Shown: positions 16,897 to 25,838, counted from the first letter of the stretch. The stretch: DNA of 64,000 bases from CAZSHG01 sp964606695 [NCBI: uncultured bacterium] (GCA_964606695.1 CAZSHG010000015.1:15714-79713); one strand, 5' to 3'. A program made the numbers and translations. The notes: generated by a model from the sequence alone, not told the origin.

Positions 16897-17394
16897 ATGA
16901 ATAACAACAAAAATATCGACGACGAAATCAAAGCTTTTCTCTCCAACGACCCGGTTCCCGAACTGGATGATTGGGAAGTTAAAGTCCTTACTCAAAGGGT
17001 TCTGGCAAGATCGAAAAAGCGTAAGCCTTTCACCATCTTCGGCTTCAAGCCGGCGTGGGGGATAGGTGTAGCCGCCGTAGCGATGCTTTTCCTTTTCGCG
17101 CTAAAGATCGCTCCGCCGGACTTACATCCTCAAACACAAGCTTATACCGAGTTCTCCGACGATACATTGCCCGAAGATATGCTCTACGATGCTATATCCA
17201 ATGGCGAAATCGAAGAAGGAACCGTGATAGCCGGTTTCGTGGAAGTCGATGAACAAGAAATCGAAGAAATCTATTATACATATTCAGATAACGAAATAGA
17301 CGCCGCTGTAGAGATGCTATCGGATGAAGAGGCGGAAAACGTCCTCCGATATATCTCCGATATGGATTATACTGGCGGCGAGGAGGTGTTATAA
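16897..17394 (+). CDS. Single-pass membrane protein, possible anti-sigma factor
   Basis: 165 residues. An acidic cytoplasmic N-terminus of about 45 residues contains ELDDWEVKVLTQRVLARSKK. It is followed by one membrane segment (WGIGVAAVAMLFLFALKIAP, about 51-70) and a strongly acidic outer part. Anti-sigma factors of ECF sigmas have this size, topology and position. There is no clear ZAS zinc motif (HxxxCxxC), so the call rests on context. The stop overlaps the next start by one base (TAATG), consistent with coupling. Confidence 0.65.
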   Translation: MNNNKNIDDEIKAFLSNDPVPELDDWEVKVLTQRVLARSKKRKPFTIFGFKPAWGIGVAAVAMLFLFALKIAPPDLHPQTQAYTEFSDDTLPEDMLYDAISNGEIEEGTVIAGFVEVDEQEIEEIYYTYSDNEIDAAVEMLSDEEAENVLRYISDMDYTGGEEVL

Positions 17395-17906
17395 TGAAAA
17401 AATATATCACTACACTGCTAATTGTAATTTTCGCGGCTACTGTTTTCGCGCAGGAACATCCGCCGATGCACTCAGAAGGCATGCCCTGGGGCCCCGGCGG
17501 AAACAAAAACCAGCTTCGTGAGAGATTGGAAATGATCAAAATGTGGAAATTGGTCGAGATGTTAGAGCTTACGCCGGAACAATCGACCGTTTTCTTCCCC
17601 ATTTATAACGCTCACGAAAAAACTCTCGAAGAACTGCGCGAAAACCAGCGTAATCTTCTGCAAGAGCTCGAAATAGAGGTTTCTGCCGAGGATCTGGACG
17701 AGAAAACCGTAAACGGGATAATCGACTCGATAGTTACTCTGAAAACACGTCAGTGTGAGAGCCAGCTCGAGTTTTACGACCAGGTTTCTCAAGTCCTGAC
17801 TACACGGCAACAGGCTATGTTGGCTCTTTTCGAGAAGCGATTTGCAGAGGAAGTCAAGAAAATTATCGAAGCGGGAAAAGCCCACGGATTTCCGGGGCCG
17901 AGATAA
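17394..17906 (+). CDS. Spy/CpxP-like periplasmic protein
   Basis: 170 residues. A signal peptide (MKKYITTLLIVIFAATVFA) is followed by a helical, charged protein. The pattern LELTPEQSTVFFPIYNAH corresponds to the LTxxQ motif of Spy/CpxP proteins. A second region, SQVLTTRQQAMLALFEKRF, also fits. Spy is a periplasmic chaperone and CpxP a modulator of envelope stress signalling. Its place third in the sigma-factor operon supports a stress role. The early segment HPPMHSEGMPWGPGG is His/Met-rich and might touch metal. Confidence 0.75.
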   Translation: MKKYITTLLIVIFAATVFAQEHPPMHSEGMPWGPGGNKNQLRERLEMIKMWKLVEMLELTPEQSTVFFPIYNAHEKTLEELRENQRNLLQELEIEVSAEDLDEKTVNGIIDSIVTLKTRQCESQLEFYDQVSQVLTTRQQAMLALFEKRFAEEVKKIIEAGKAHGFPGPR

Positions 17907-17932
17907 ACTAAAACCAAATCAGAGGAGAAAAA

Positions 17933-18418
17933 ATGAAAACCAGAACAACAATCGCGATAATCGCAGTCACAGCCGCCCTGCTAACCGGTTCGATCTTTGC
18001 TCAAGGCAAACCGGGAGACGCGGAACCGATACGGAATTTTCGCGACGAGTTGGAACTGACCGACGAACAGGTCGATCAACTCGAAGAACTGAAATACGAA
18101 CACCGCCTGGCCGGTATCGAAATGCGTGCCGAACTTGAAAAAGAAAAAATCGAAATGGAAAAACTCATGTCCGACGACGATTTCGACCGTGACGGCATCT
18201 ACGAACAGGCGGAGAAAGTCGCCGAACTCGAAAAACAACTCCAGCTATCGAGAGTCGAAGGCAAACTTGATATGATGGAGATCCTTACTCAGGACCAGCG
18301 GGAGAAGCTGAGAGAATTCAAATCTCAGAAAATGGGGATGCATCGACCTGGTATGGGCGGAAAATTAAATCGCTTCGGGGCATGTTCTCATAGCGAGAGA
18401 CCTATGCCCGGAAGATAA
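17933..18418 (+). CDS. Spy/CpxP family periplasmic protein
   Basis: 161 residues. It has a signal peptide (MKTRTTIAIIAVTAALLTGS, then IFAQ) and a long amphipathic helix region with LELTDEQVDQLEELKYEH, the LTxxQ-type motif. A second match, LTQDQREKLREFKSQK, lies at the C-terminal side, as in Spy. The end is Met/Gly-rich (GMHRPGMGGK) with one Cys and His. GAGGAGAAAA precedes the start. It is the last gene of the sigma-factor operon, closed by the terminator at 18448. Confidence 0.82.
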   Translation: MKTRTTIAIIAVTAALLTGSIFAQGKPGDAEPIRNFRDELELTDEQVDQLEELKYEHRLAGIEMRAELEKEKIEMEKLMSDDDFDRDGIYEQAEKVAELEKQLQLSRVEGKLDMMEILTQDQREKLREFKSQKMGMHRPGMGGKLNRFGACSHSERPMPGR

Positions 18419-18447
18419 CATAAAGTCCAACTCCCCTGCATGGACGA

Positions 18448-18482
18448 TAGGGTCGGATGTCTCATCCGACCCTATTTTTTTT
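18448..18482 (+). terminator. Rho-independent terminator after the sigma/Spy operon
   Basis: TAGGGTCGGATG (18448-18459), loop TCT, then CATCCGACCCTA (18463-18474) form a perfect 12-bp stem followed by eight T. Confidence 0.95.
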
Positions 18483-18502
18483 CCCCGAACGCGATTAATT
18501 GC

Positions 18503-18531
18503 TTGCGTAAAAAATATCGCGTCGCTATACT
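18503..18531 (+). promoter_or_regulatory. Possible promoter of the mini membrane protein gene
   Basis: TTGCGT at 18503-18508 and TATACT at 18526-18531 are separated by 17 bases, directly after the terminator. The -10 box is good and the -35 box weak. Confidence 0.4.
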
Positions 18532-18602
18532 GAAATTAGGTTTTACGAACTATTTTCGTTCGTGATTGGCCGGTATATGAACGCGAACCGAAAGGAGCAA
18601 AT

Positions 18603-18767
18603 ATGTTCATCGTGGCAACGTTATTCTCTTCAGCCTGTTTGTTTTACATTATAGATTCCGCTCAGGCGGCCGCCGAGGAAAAACTCCTCGAGAGAATCGT
18701 CGAGGAAGCCCGCGCGAGGGCGAAAAAGGCCGAAGCCAATATCGAAAAAACGGCGGAATCCGAATAA
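18603..18767 (+). CDS. 54-residue single-pass membrane protein
   Basis: GAAAGGAG precedes the ATG at 18603. The product starts with a hydrophobic segment (MFIVATLFSSACLFYII) and continues as a charged Ala/Glu/Lys helix (EEKLLERIVEEARARAKKAE). The likely form is a small inner-membrane or exported protein with a coiled coil. It lies between a terminator and the AI-2E transporter gene, 19 bases before the latter, and is probably co-transcribed with it. No family is recognised. Confidence 0.6.
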   Translation: MFIVATLFSSACLFYIIDSAQAAAEEKLLERIVEEARARAKKAEANIEKTAESE

Positions 18768-18786
18768 AAGCCGATAATATCGAATA

Positions 18787-19851
18787 ATGCCCGAAGAACC
18801 GAAAGATACTCAAACACTAAAAACCGTCGCTTCATCTATTGGGATGGCCGTAGCGACGCTTGGGGTGATCTATATTACTATCAAGATATTCGATATCTTG
18901 ATGTTGTTCTATCTATCGGTTGTCGTGGCAATGTTCTTCTCGATATTCGTCGATTTCGTTCATTCCAAACTGAAAGTCCCCCGCGTTCTGGGGATGTTAA
19001 TAGCTTTACTGGTTGTTCTCGGTATAGTTGGAGCGATAGTAGCTCTGGTAATGCCGACCTTCCTATCTCAGGGCAAACAGCTATTGGAAAGTCTCCCGAA
19101 ATACCTTCGCGACCTCGAACAGAACACGAGGGCTTTAGCGGCAAAATACAGCATATTGGAACCCCTTTTCGGCCCGGGGAGTCCCCTCGAACCCACGAAT
19201 CTTCTCGAAAAAGGTTTGGCCGGTATCGATACGATACTGCAAAAGGGCATGGGGCTGTTCTTCTCCGGTATCGGAGGATTGATAACCGTTATCGTCGTTA
19301 TCATTATCTCAATCTATATCGTTGTGAAACCGAGAGAACACCTCGAAGGTATATTACTTCTCTTCCCCAAAAGCCGAAGAAACCAATTCCGCGATCTCGC
19401 CTGGCGGATAACTTCGACCATTAAACAATGGATGCTCGGACAGGCCTTCAGTATGGTCATAATCGCTATAATGACCATGATAGGCTATTGGATAGCGGGA
19501 ATCAAATTCGGCTTTTTTTTCGGCATTCTGACGGGTATCCTATGTTTCGTTCCTTATCTCGGGCCTGTGCTTAGTGTCATCGGCCCCTTATTAGTTTCGC
19601 TGATAGATAATCCAATAAAAGTTGTTTGGGTTCTCGTTATCTATACGATTACACAGACAGTCGAAAGTTATTTCCTTACACCGATGATTATGAAGCGACA
19701 GGTGGATTTACCTCCGGTCGTTACTATCCTCGCCGTGGTAGGTATGGGAAGTCTGATGGGAGTTATCGGTATCGCACTGGCCGTCCCGACGGTCGCTATC
19801 GTTATGGTCGTTTTGAAAGAAACATATTTGAAGAAAATGGAAAACTCATAA
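18787..19851 (+). CDS. AI-2E family transporter (PF01594, TqsA/PerM-like)
   Basis: 354 residues, the usual length. There are about eight membrane segments: two pairs near the N-terminus (residues 12-40 and 58-85), a soluble loop with LLESLPKYLRDLEQNTRA, and the conserved C-terminal half with GIKFGFFFGILTGILCFVPY, LGPVLSVIGPLLVSL and the ending VGMGSLMGVIGIALAVPTVA. Members export autoinducer-2 or act as sodium antiporters; the substrate cannot be set from sequence. It is followed after 18 bases by a lipoprotein gene. Confidence 0.92.
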   Translation: MPEEPKDTQTLKTVASSIGMAVATLGVIYITIKIFDILMLFYLSVVVAMFFSIFVDFVHSKLKVPRVLGMLIALLVVLGIVGAIVALVMPTFLSQGKQLLESLPKYLRDLEQNTRALAAKYSILEPLFGPGSPLEPTNLLEKGLAGIDTILQKGMGLFFSGIGGLITVIVVIIISIYIVVKPREHLEGILLLFPKSRRNQFRDLAWRITSTIKQWMLGQAFSMVIIAIMTMIGYWIAGIKFGFFFGILTGILCFVPYLGPVLSVIGPLLVSLIDNPIKVVWVLVIYTITQTVESYFLTPMIMKRQVDLPPVVTILAVVGMGSLMGVIGIALAVPTVAIVMVVLKETYLKKMENS

Positions 19852-19869
19852 ACTCACGAAAGGGGCAAA

Positions 19870-20496
19870 ATGAAGAAGACCGTAGCATGGTTGTTGATTG
19901 GAGCCTTGGGCATCCTTATTTTCGGATGCCTTAGCTTCGAGTCCAAAGAATATAACTGGACGATAAACAAGGACGGCTCCGGGTCGGGGAAGATCGTCTG
20001 GCGCAATATATACTCGAGTGGGAACGAAGAAGAGAACATGGCCGACGAGGACTTCATATCGCTGATAAACGATTATCTCGAGGGCGAGAATCTCGAAGAC
20101 GAAAGCCCGGCTTTTAAGAAGGTCGAGAAAAGGTTATTTATCGAGGACGGCGTCCTGTGCGGCGAAATGACATTCGAATTCGGGAACTACGAAGACGCGG
20201 GTTTCTATCGCTATAAAGGCGAGGGGCCGTATATGTATATGCTGGCCATTACAGACGAGTCCTTTTACAAATCTAACGGCGATTGGGGAGGAGAAGATTT
20301 CCAGATCATTTTCTGGCCGGATAACGTTTCTAATCTAAAACTCGTAACAACTTACGGCGACCCGAACGAGGAAGGCGCCGAAGACCTGATGAGCTTCTAC
20401 GAGGATTGGGAAGAAGACGGCATCCTGCCCGAAATCCAAGGGGGAACCGATAACGGAGACGATCCTGCGAGCAAAATCCGCGACGCGATGGAGTAA
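19870..20496 (+). CDS. Hypothetical lipoprotein
   Basis: 208 residues. The signal peptide carries the lipobox ILIFGC (Cys about residue 20). The mature protein is acidic; it contains NKDGSGSGKIVWRNIYSS near its start and an acidic tail GGTDNGDDPASKIRDAME. An opening of the type KDGSGS resembles bacterial lipoproteins that describe a hydrophobic-barrel or LppM-like fold, but the match is weak. AAAGGGGC precedes the start. It is probably in one operon with the AI-2E transporter. Confidence 0.75.
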   Translation: MKKTVAWLLIGALGILIFGCLSFESKEYNWTINKDGSGSGKIVWRNIYSSGNEEENMADEDFISLINDYLEGENLEDESPAFKKVEKRLFIEDGVLCGEMTFEFGNYEDAGFYRYKGEGPYMYMLAITDESFYKSNGDWGGEDFQIIFWPDNVSNLKLVTTYGDPNEEGAEDLMSFYEDWEEDGILPEIQGGTDNGDDPASKIRDAME

Positions 20497-20536
20497 ATCG
20501 TAAAAAAAAATGATCCTGCCCAATCGAACTTACTCC

Positions 20537-20665
20537 GTTGCCGCGAAATCGGCTGGCACGCCTCACGCTACGTGCGAGTTGTTTTTTCGTTACACTTTTT
20601 TCGCACGCGTGAGTCGCGCCAGCCTTCGATACCAGTAATATTCCACCGCGCACCCGGCTGTCACA
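20537..20665. repeat. Intergenic repeat related to 26449-26520
   Basis: CCGCGAAATCGGC and, downstream, GAGTCGCGCCAGCCTTCGAT with a following AATATTCCACCGCG and CCGGCT match the order and sequence of 26449-26520. There the middle ~60 bases are missing. The two copies flank different genes, so this is a dispersed non-coding element. Confidence 0.6.
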
Positions 20666-20886
20666 GTTCTTGCTATAGATTGAATTGAAATTCCCCCTGT
20701 TTGGTTAAAGGCAAGAACTGCGCAATCGGCCCTGGTCGCTCCACGTGGCCTGGGTTTCGCCGCTGTGCCGTGGGCTTTCCCCTTCGAGGCAAACGTCGCG
20801 TAAGCGGCGTTAGTCGTTGGTTGTTAGAGGATTTCCGGCAAAATGTTTCATTCTACATTATTGATAGGGATTACCTTTTGGAATTA

Positions 20887-21033
20887 TTGGATTTGCAATG
20901 ACATTTGTTATATTAGGAACAACTGCAATTATATTTGCAACAACGACTATTATATCTGACACAATACCTATTATGTTTGTCGCAACGAGTATTATATTTG
21001 ACGCAACAGTTATTATACTTGAAACAATAAAAT
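20887..21033. repeat. 21-bp degenerate tandem array A (about 7 units)
   Basis: The core TTATATTTG (with variants) recurs at 20887, 20908, 20929, 20950, 20971, 20992 and 21013, exactly 21 bases apart. The rest of each unit is looser, with ACAACNAC-like sequence before the next core. Units abut with no spacers. The surrounding 20666-21243 holds no gene; a GTTAGTCGTTGGTTGTTAG stretch lies at about 20810. Confidence 0.85.
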
Positions 21034-21243
21034 TCGCTCGTTTCAGCCCGCCAATCGACGCCAGATTGCCTTAAGTAAGCTTTTGGGGTCATCTGGATAA
21101 AAGAGCTTGTGTTTCCGCTCTCGTTGCGTAGTCGGAGCACAGCTCCGCAAACATAACCGTTACACAGCACAGCTGGTGTAACGAGAAGTAGGGTTGTTTC
21201 GCTACAGAACGGATTATAATGGAAATACTTGGGTGATCGGGAT

Positions 21244-21522
21244 TTAATACTCGACGTCGAAGGATGTGAATTCTCCCGTGGGCTCATCATCCTCCCATCG
21301 GACGTCTTTGACGACGGCGCTCATCGGCCCCTGCCTCAATGCACCGATGAATTCGCGTATCGAATCGGCATCTCCCTCTGCAACCGCCTCGACCGTGCCG
21401 TCGGGATTGTTCCGCACCCAGCCGTTTATACCGAGCCTGCGTGCCGTCCTTACGGTGAACCATCGGAAACCGACGCCCTGGACGTATCCTTCTATAACGA
21501 TTCGTATTCTCTTTTCGCTCAT
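21244..21522 (-). CDS. acyP: Acylphosphatase
   Basis: 92 residues from the ATG at 21522, the usual length; a longer in-frame extension to 21633 is rejected because it lies inside the upstream gene. Acylphosphatases hydrolyse carboxyl-phosphate bonds of acyl phosphates. The signature VIEGYVQGVGFRWFTVRTAR contains the catalytic Arg in the GFR turn, and NGWVRNNPDGTVEAVAEG carries the catalytic Asn. The start overlaps the stop of the upstream nucleotide-binding gene (ATGA), so the two are translated together. Confidence 0.95.
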   Translation of the reverse strand: MSEKRIRIVIEGYVQGVGFRWFTVRTARRLGINGWVRNNPDGTVEAVAEGDADSIREFIGALRQGPMSAVVKDVRWEDDEPTGEFTSFDVEY

Positions 21523-21977
21523 AATTCGCTCTCGATCCTCATGATTGCCTCTTCCGGCGTCGAGACTTTGGCCGCGCCTTCGATCTCCCATGAACATCCG
21601 AGGAGGACGACCGGTTTCCCTAATTGCAGGCAATAGGCGATTTCGCTCAACGTCCCATATCTCCCGGAAATAGCGATGGCTGAATCGGCGGAGTGGGCGA
21701 TTATGCTGTTTCGCGCAATTCCAATTCCCGTGGCAATCGGTATCGACACGTATCTGTTGGCCTCTTCTCGATTAATCCCCGGCAGGACGCCTATGGTCTC
21801 GCCGCCCGCTTCGAAAGCTCCCTTGCATGCGGCTTCCATCACACCGATAAGTCCGCCGCAGACGAGTTGATAGCCCTTTTCCGCGATGAGACGTCCCATT
21901 TTTTCGGCTAACATCAATTGCTTTTCCGTAGCCGATCTCCCACCGATAATCGCGATTTGTTTGGGACGATTCCCCAT
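21519..21977 (-). CDS. TIGR00725 / LOG-like Rossmann nucleotide-binding protein
   Basis: 152 residues. It opens with a Rossmann strand and loop (IAIIGGRSATEKQLMLAEKM), has the glycine-rich VCGGLIGVMEAACKGAFEAG, and has SADSAIAISGRYGTLSEIAY, which is the family form of the GGxGTxxE phosphate-binding motif. Related LOG proteins release cytokinin from nucleotides, and others bind nucleotides as SLOG sensors. The exact ligand is unknown. GGAGGA lies 6 bases before the start. It precedes acyP with a 4-base overlap. Confidence 0.88.
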   Translation of the reverse strand: MGNRPKQIAIIGGRSATEKQLMLAEKMGRLIAEKGYQLVCGGLIGVMEAACKGAFEAGGETIGVLPGINREEANRYVSIPIATGIGIARNSIIAHSADSAIAISGRYGTLSEIAYCLQLGKPVVLLGCSWEIEGAAKVSTPEEAIMRIESEL

Positions 21978-21989
21978 TGTTCCTCCAAT

Positions 21990-22010
21990 AAAAACGAGCC
22001 TCGCGGCCCG
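21990..22010 (-). terminator. Terminator between tRNA-Pro and the nucleotide-binding gene
   Basis: On the minus strand CGGGCC, loop GCGA and GGCTCG form a stem (22010-21995) followed by TTTTT. It separates the tRNA transcript from the downstream gene. Confidence 0.75.
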
Positions 22011-22021
22011 CTTTTCAAAAA

Positions 22022-22095
22022 TCGGGGCGCCCAGATTCGAACTGGGGACCTTTCGGACCCGAACCGAACGCGCTACCAGACTGCGCTACGCCCCG
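22022..22095 (-). tRNA. tRNA-Pro (anticodon CGG)
   Basis: 74 bases on the minus strand. The acceptor arms CGGGGCG and CGCCCCG pair fully. The D arm is GCGC-AGTCTGGTA-GCGC, and the anticodon stem TTCGG/CCGAA holds loop TTCGGGT, which places CGG at 34-36. The T arm is CCCAG-TTCGAAT-CTGGG. The discriminator is A and CCA is not encoded. It reads proline codon CCG. Confidence 0.96.
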
Positions 22096-22223
22096 TGTTA
22101 TAAATACGCCCGCAGTGCGGACTGAAAAAATATATCAATAGCTACCCGAGACGCAAGGAAAATCTTCGATAAAAATAGATTTTGGGTTGCTATTTTTCTC
22201 GCCCGGCTTATTTTGCAAATACT

Positions 22224-23597
22224 ATGGCTAAGAAAGCGAAAACAGTTTATGTCTGTCAGTCATGCGGAAAAGAGCATCCAAAATGGCAGGGGCGTTGCGA
22301 CGATTGCGGCGAGTGGAATACGCTGGTCGAGCAGATCGTCGATACACGGCCTTCGAGCTCGGTTGCATCCGGGTTTTACTCGAAACCCACTCCGCTTATC
22401 GATGCGGACAGCTCCTCTGGCAACCGTTTGAGTTCCGATTTCAACGAGTTCGACCGGGTTCTCGGTGGGGGGATTGTTCCGGCAAGCGTGATATTGCTGT
22501 CGGGGGAGCCGGGCATTGGGAAATCGACGCTTTTGCTCCAGCTGGCTATGCGCCTTTCAGCTAAGGATATAAAATCCCTCTATGTGGCGGCGGAGGAATC
22601 CCCCGGACAAATCAAGATGCGTTCCGAGAGACTGTCGTCATCCGGGACTCCCGACAAAATAATGCTCCTCGCGGAGAACTCGGTCGAAGCCGCGATCGAG
22701 AGTATCGGAAGTAGCAAGATCCTCATTGTCGATTCCATCCAGGCGATGTCTTCTGTAGATATAACGGGGACGCCGGGAAATATCGGGCAGGTTCGCCAGG
22801 CGACGTCGAGGCTGGTCGAATTCGCCAAGCGCGAGGGAATTACGGTTTTCATCGTCGGGCACGTTACGAAGAGCGGCCATATCGCCGGGCCGAAAGTCCT
22901 CGAACACGCCGTGGACGTCGTCCTGACTATGGAGGGCGACCGTCAGAGCGAGCTTAGACTTCTTCGCGCGACGAAGAATCGTTTCGGCGCGACTGGCGAA
23001 ATAGGCGTTTTCTCGATGGGGGAGAGCGGTTTCATCGAGGTGGAAAATCCCTCGGCGGCGTTCATCGCCCACCACGAGAATCCGGTGCCGGGCTCGGTCA
23101 TCTTCGCCGGAATGGAGGGACAGCGCCCGTTATTCGTCGAGATTCAGGCACTCGCATCGCCCGCGGCTTACGGATCGCCTCAGAGGGTTGCACAGGGCGT
23201 AGATTATCGAAGGTTGATACTCCTTGCCGCAATCCTCGAACGGCGCGCGGGATTCCAGCTTTCACGATACGACCTCTTCGTGAACGTCGTTGGAGGAGTG
23301 AACATCACGGAACGAAGCGCGGACCTAGCTATAATGCTCGCTATCGTCAGCAGTATGCGGGATTTGCCCGTGAAGCAGAACCTCGCTGTGATGGGGGAGG
23401 TCGGCCTGACCGGCGAACTCAGACGGGTTTATCGAACTGACGCTAGAATCAAAGAGGCCGCGAGGCTTGGTTTCAGCGAAATAGTCCTCCCGAAAACGAA
23501 ATCCCCCGGTAAGAAACCATCGGGGATATCCATAAAGCCGGCAAACGAAATCTACACCGCTTTCGACCTCGCTTTCGAGAAGAAAAAGCAAACTTGA
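22224..23597 (+). CDS. radA: DNA repair protein RadA
   Basis: 457 residues from the ATG at 22224, which gives the typical MAKKxK start; an upstream in-frame start is longer than the family. RadA is a RecA-like ATPase that promotes branch migration in recombinational repair. A four-Cys zinc finger (C11, C14, C25, C28) is followed by a RecA-type domain with Walker A GEPGIGKST, ILIVDSIQAM as Walker B, and the RadA-specific KNRFG motif. The C-terminal ~150 residues form the Lon-like domain (GGVNITERSADLAIMLAIVS). It is complete and typical. Confidence 0.97.
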   Translation: MAKKAKTVYVCQSCGKEHPKWQGRCDDCGEWNTLVEQIVDTRPSSSVASGFYSKPTPLIDADSSSGNRLSSDFNEFDRVLGGGIVPASVILLSGEPGIGKSTLLLQLAMRLSAKDIKSLYVAAEESPGQIKMRSERLSSSGTPDKIMLLAENSVEAAIESIGSSKILIVDSIQAMSSVDITGTPGNIGQVRQATSRLVEFAKREGITVFIVGHVTKSGHIAGPKVLEHAVDVVLTMEGDRQSELRLLRATKNRFGATGEIGVFSMGESGFIEVENPSAAFIAHHENPVPGSVIFAGMEGQRPLFVEIQALASPAAYGSPQRVAQGVDYRRLILLAAILERRAGFQLSRYDLFVNVVGGVNITERSADLAIMLAIVSSMRDLPVKQNLAVMGEVGLTGELRRVYRTDARIKEAARLGFSEIVLPKTKSPGKKPSGISIKPANEIYTAFDLAFEKKKQT

Positions 23598-23664
23598 AAA
23601 TTCCATTTGCTAATAGTTTCTCAGACGTTATATTATATTTGACTTTTTACGAGGACGTTAAACG

Positions 23665-23922
23665 ATGTTACTCTGGGCGGCAATAATAGTTACACTGATA
23701 ATCGGGCTGATACTCGGCCTTGCGTTTCGCTATCCCCAGGAGTTCATAATCGGGACGGCGTATCTGATTCTGCTCGTTGCGCTTGGAGTCCTGTATCGCG
23801 TCCTCAGGAGGATCAAATCCCGTCGAATAGAGGACTTAAGCGGTGAAGTTGACGAACTGCGGCGCGAGAACGAGTTACTGCGGAAGAAACTCGGCATCGG
23901 CCCGCTTGATCCGATAGATTAG
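23665..23922 (+). CDS. Small membrane protein with coiled-coil tail
   Basis: 85 residues. Two hydrophobic stretches at about 3-20 and 30-46 suggest two membrane passes. They are followed by a charged helix (LSGEVDELRRENELLRKKLG) that reads as a coiled coil. GAGG lies upstream at a somewhat long distance. No family is recognised. It is 67 bases after radA and 27 bases before a secreted-protein gene. Confidence 0.6.
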   Translation: MLLWAAIIVTLIIGLILGLAFRYPQEFIIGTAYLILLVALGVLYRVLRRIKSRRIEDLSGEVDELRRENELLRKKLGIGPLDPID

Positions 23923-23949
23923 AAATTAACATCGATAGAAGGAGGAAAA

Positions 23950-25710
23950 GTGACGCGAAAAACTACAGCTATAATTATTTGTCTGGTTTCGATAGCTATA
24001 ATAGCGTCTCCCTGGTCGGTCGCGAATACAGCTAAATGCGAAAACGAATTTTTTTCACCGACTACGGTAAACAACGCATACCGCATCCGCGAATTCATGA
24101 GTCCTTTGACGACTATGGACGAGGGATTCGAGAGCGACACTCTGCTACCCGACGGCTGGACGACAGTGGATGAGGACGGAAACGGCATGGCCTGGTTTAT
24201 CTATCAGGCTGACGGAACAGCACACACCGGCTCTCGTTCCGCGGGAACTTACTACGACACCGAGGTCGCCAACGACGATTGGTTGATTACTCCGCCTATT
24301 ACCGTCGAGGATTCAGCCCACGTTCTCGTTTGGTGGGCGGCGAGTCAGGAAACCGACCCTATATGGCTTGAAAGCTATCAGGTCTGGATTTCCACGACGA
24401 CCGCGGATATCTCCAGTTTCACCGATTCCATTTACGGCGAAACGGACGTTCCGCCGGAATGGAGCAGGAAGGTTTTTAGTCTCGCACCCTATTATGGAGA
24501 AACCATTTATATAGCCTGGCGTTGCACGAGTTTCGACGATTTCGTCCTCAAGGTTGACGATGTTCACATCGGCGAACCCCCGCCCTATGCGTTCTCGCTC
24601 GAACCGAACTTCAGCGGGGCCTATTGCGCGCCCGATTGCGACATCTACTACCGTGTAAGGATTATCAACCAGGGCACAGCGCCGGATCAATACGGTGTCG
24701 ATCTCAGCGAGGTAGGCGATTGGCCGGTGGAAGTTCTTGATGAAACCGGCACGACTCCCGTGAGCCTTACGGAAGAAATATCTCCGGGAGACACCGCCAA
24801 ATTGAAAGTCCATTTCGCAGTAACGCCCTCGGTAACCGACACTACACTCGACGCCGCCGAACTCGAAGTAACCTCCATATCGAGCGCTTCGCTTGTCGGG
24901 CATATCCTCCTGCAACCTACCGCATTGCCCTCCGTTTCAATTCCCTATACGAACAGTTTCGATACCGAAGCCGAGAACTGGGAATGGAATCAGGGCAATA
25001 CGGGCGAGGGCACCGGGATGTTCTGGTTGGTCGATACGAGTTTCGTCGGCGATACGGCCTTCATCGGGAGTATGCCCTACACCCGCATGGCCTATCAGGA
25101 AAGCGCTATGGTCGATATATGGTATTACACGCCGCTCATCGACCTTGGTGACGTGTCCAGCGCGCATATCAGTTTCAACGAGATGAGCTTCTACAGTATG
25201 GACACGTATTACCACGGCATCTGGGCAAGCACCGCCGGAGCCACGCCGGAACATTTCATTGACGACTGGGTCGAGGTTCAGGAACTATCGCCCGCCACTG
25301 AAATGGAATACAATAGGACAACAATTTCTCTGGACGATTTCGCCGGAGACGAGGTCTTCATAGCCTTCCGTTATCAGGGTTATATGGCCGACGTTTGGTT
25401 CATCGACGACGTCGAAATAGACGAGGGCGCTGTAGTGGGCGAACACCCGCGGCTTGCCGAAGATTACAGGTTGACCGGCAACACACCGAACCCGTTCAAC
25501 TCCGCGACTACGATTCGCGCGAATAAGAACTGCAACGGCTTAATCGAGATATTCGATATCAACGGCAGAATCGTCCACGAATTGCCCATCGACGGCGGTT
25601 CTACGGTATGGAACGGCAGAACCGACGACGGCGATGTTGTCCCGTGCGGGATATACTTCTACCGGCTGTCCGGCACGGATGACGTCCGTAGTATGGTTCT
25701 ATTGAAATAA
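23950..25710 (+). CDS. Secreted protein with two choice-of-anchor/MAM-like domains and sorting domain
   Basis: 586 residues from a GTG with AAGGAGG upstream. A signal peptide covers about residues 1-27. Two lectin-like beta-sandwich domains follow: EGFESDTLLPDGWTTVDEDG with NDDWLITPPI (about 53-215), and NSFDTEAENWEWNQGN with YTPLIDLGDVSSAHISF (about 330-490). These match the cleaved-adhesin / choice-of-anchor J group. Between them is a domain with a BACON- or NPCBM-like flavour. The C-terminal sorting domain (LTGNTPNPFNSATTIRANKN to RSMVLLK) has no repeat insertion, unlike others here. A surface adhesion role is likely. Confidence 0.85.
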   Translation: MTRKTTAIIICLVSIAIIASPWSVANTAKCENEFFSPTTVNNAYRIREFMSPLTTMDEGFESDTLLPDGWTTVDEDGNGMAWFIYQADGTAHTGSRSAGTYYDTEVANDDWLITPPITVEDSAHVLVWWAASQETDPIWLESYQVWISTTTADISSFTDSIYGETDVPPEWSRKVFSLAPYYGETIYIAWRCTSFDDFVLKVDDVHIGEPPPYAFSLEPNFSGAYCAPDCDIYYRVRIINQGTAPDQYGVDLSEVGDWPVEVLDETGTTPVSLTEEISPGDTAKLKVHFAVTPSVTDTTLDAAELEVTSISSASLVGHILLQPTALPSVSIPYTNSFDTEAENWEWNQGNTGEGTGMFWLVDTSFVGDTAFIGSMPYTRMAYQESAMVDIWYYTPLIDLGDVSSAHISFNEMSFYSMDTYYHGIWASTAGATPEHFIDDWVEVQELSPATEMEYNRTTISLDDFAGDEVFIAFRYQGYMADVWFIDDVEIDEGAVVGEHPRLAEDYRLTGNTPNPFNSATTIRANKNCNGLIEIFDINGRIVHELPIDGGSTVWNGRTDDGDVVPCGIYFYRLSGTDDVRSMVLLK

Positions 25711-25838
25711 GACGTTATAATCACAGCACTCATCCCGCGCCCGCCGCGCCGCTGTCACGACGCTTGCATGGACGATTTGATACCGATTACCCGATTTCGT
25801 CCGCAACCATCGTGCCCAGCGGCGCGGCACTTGAATTT

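Noticed and set aside
20887-21033. CRISPR array
   Set aside because: Units are 21 bases, degenerate and directly abutting, with no distinct spacers, leader or cas genes. This applies to all five arrays.
25764-25838. Longer start for the dITP pyrophosphatase
   Set aside because: The family starts at MKLVFATHNRDKV (25839); the extra residues are not conserved in pattern.
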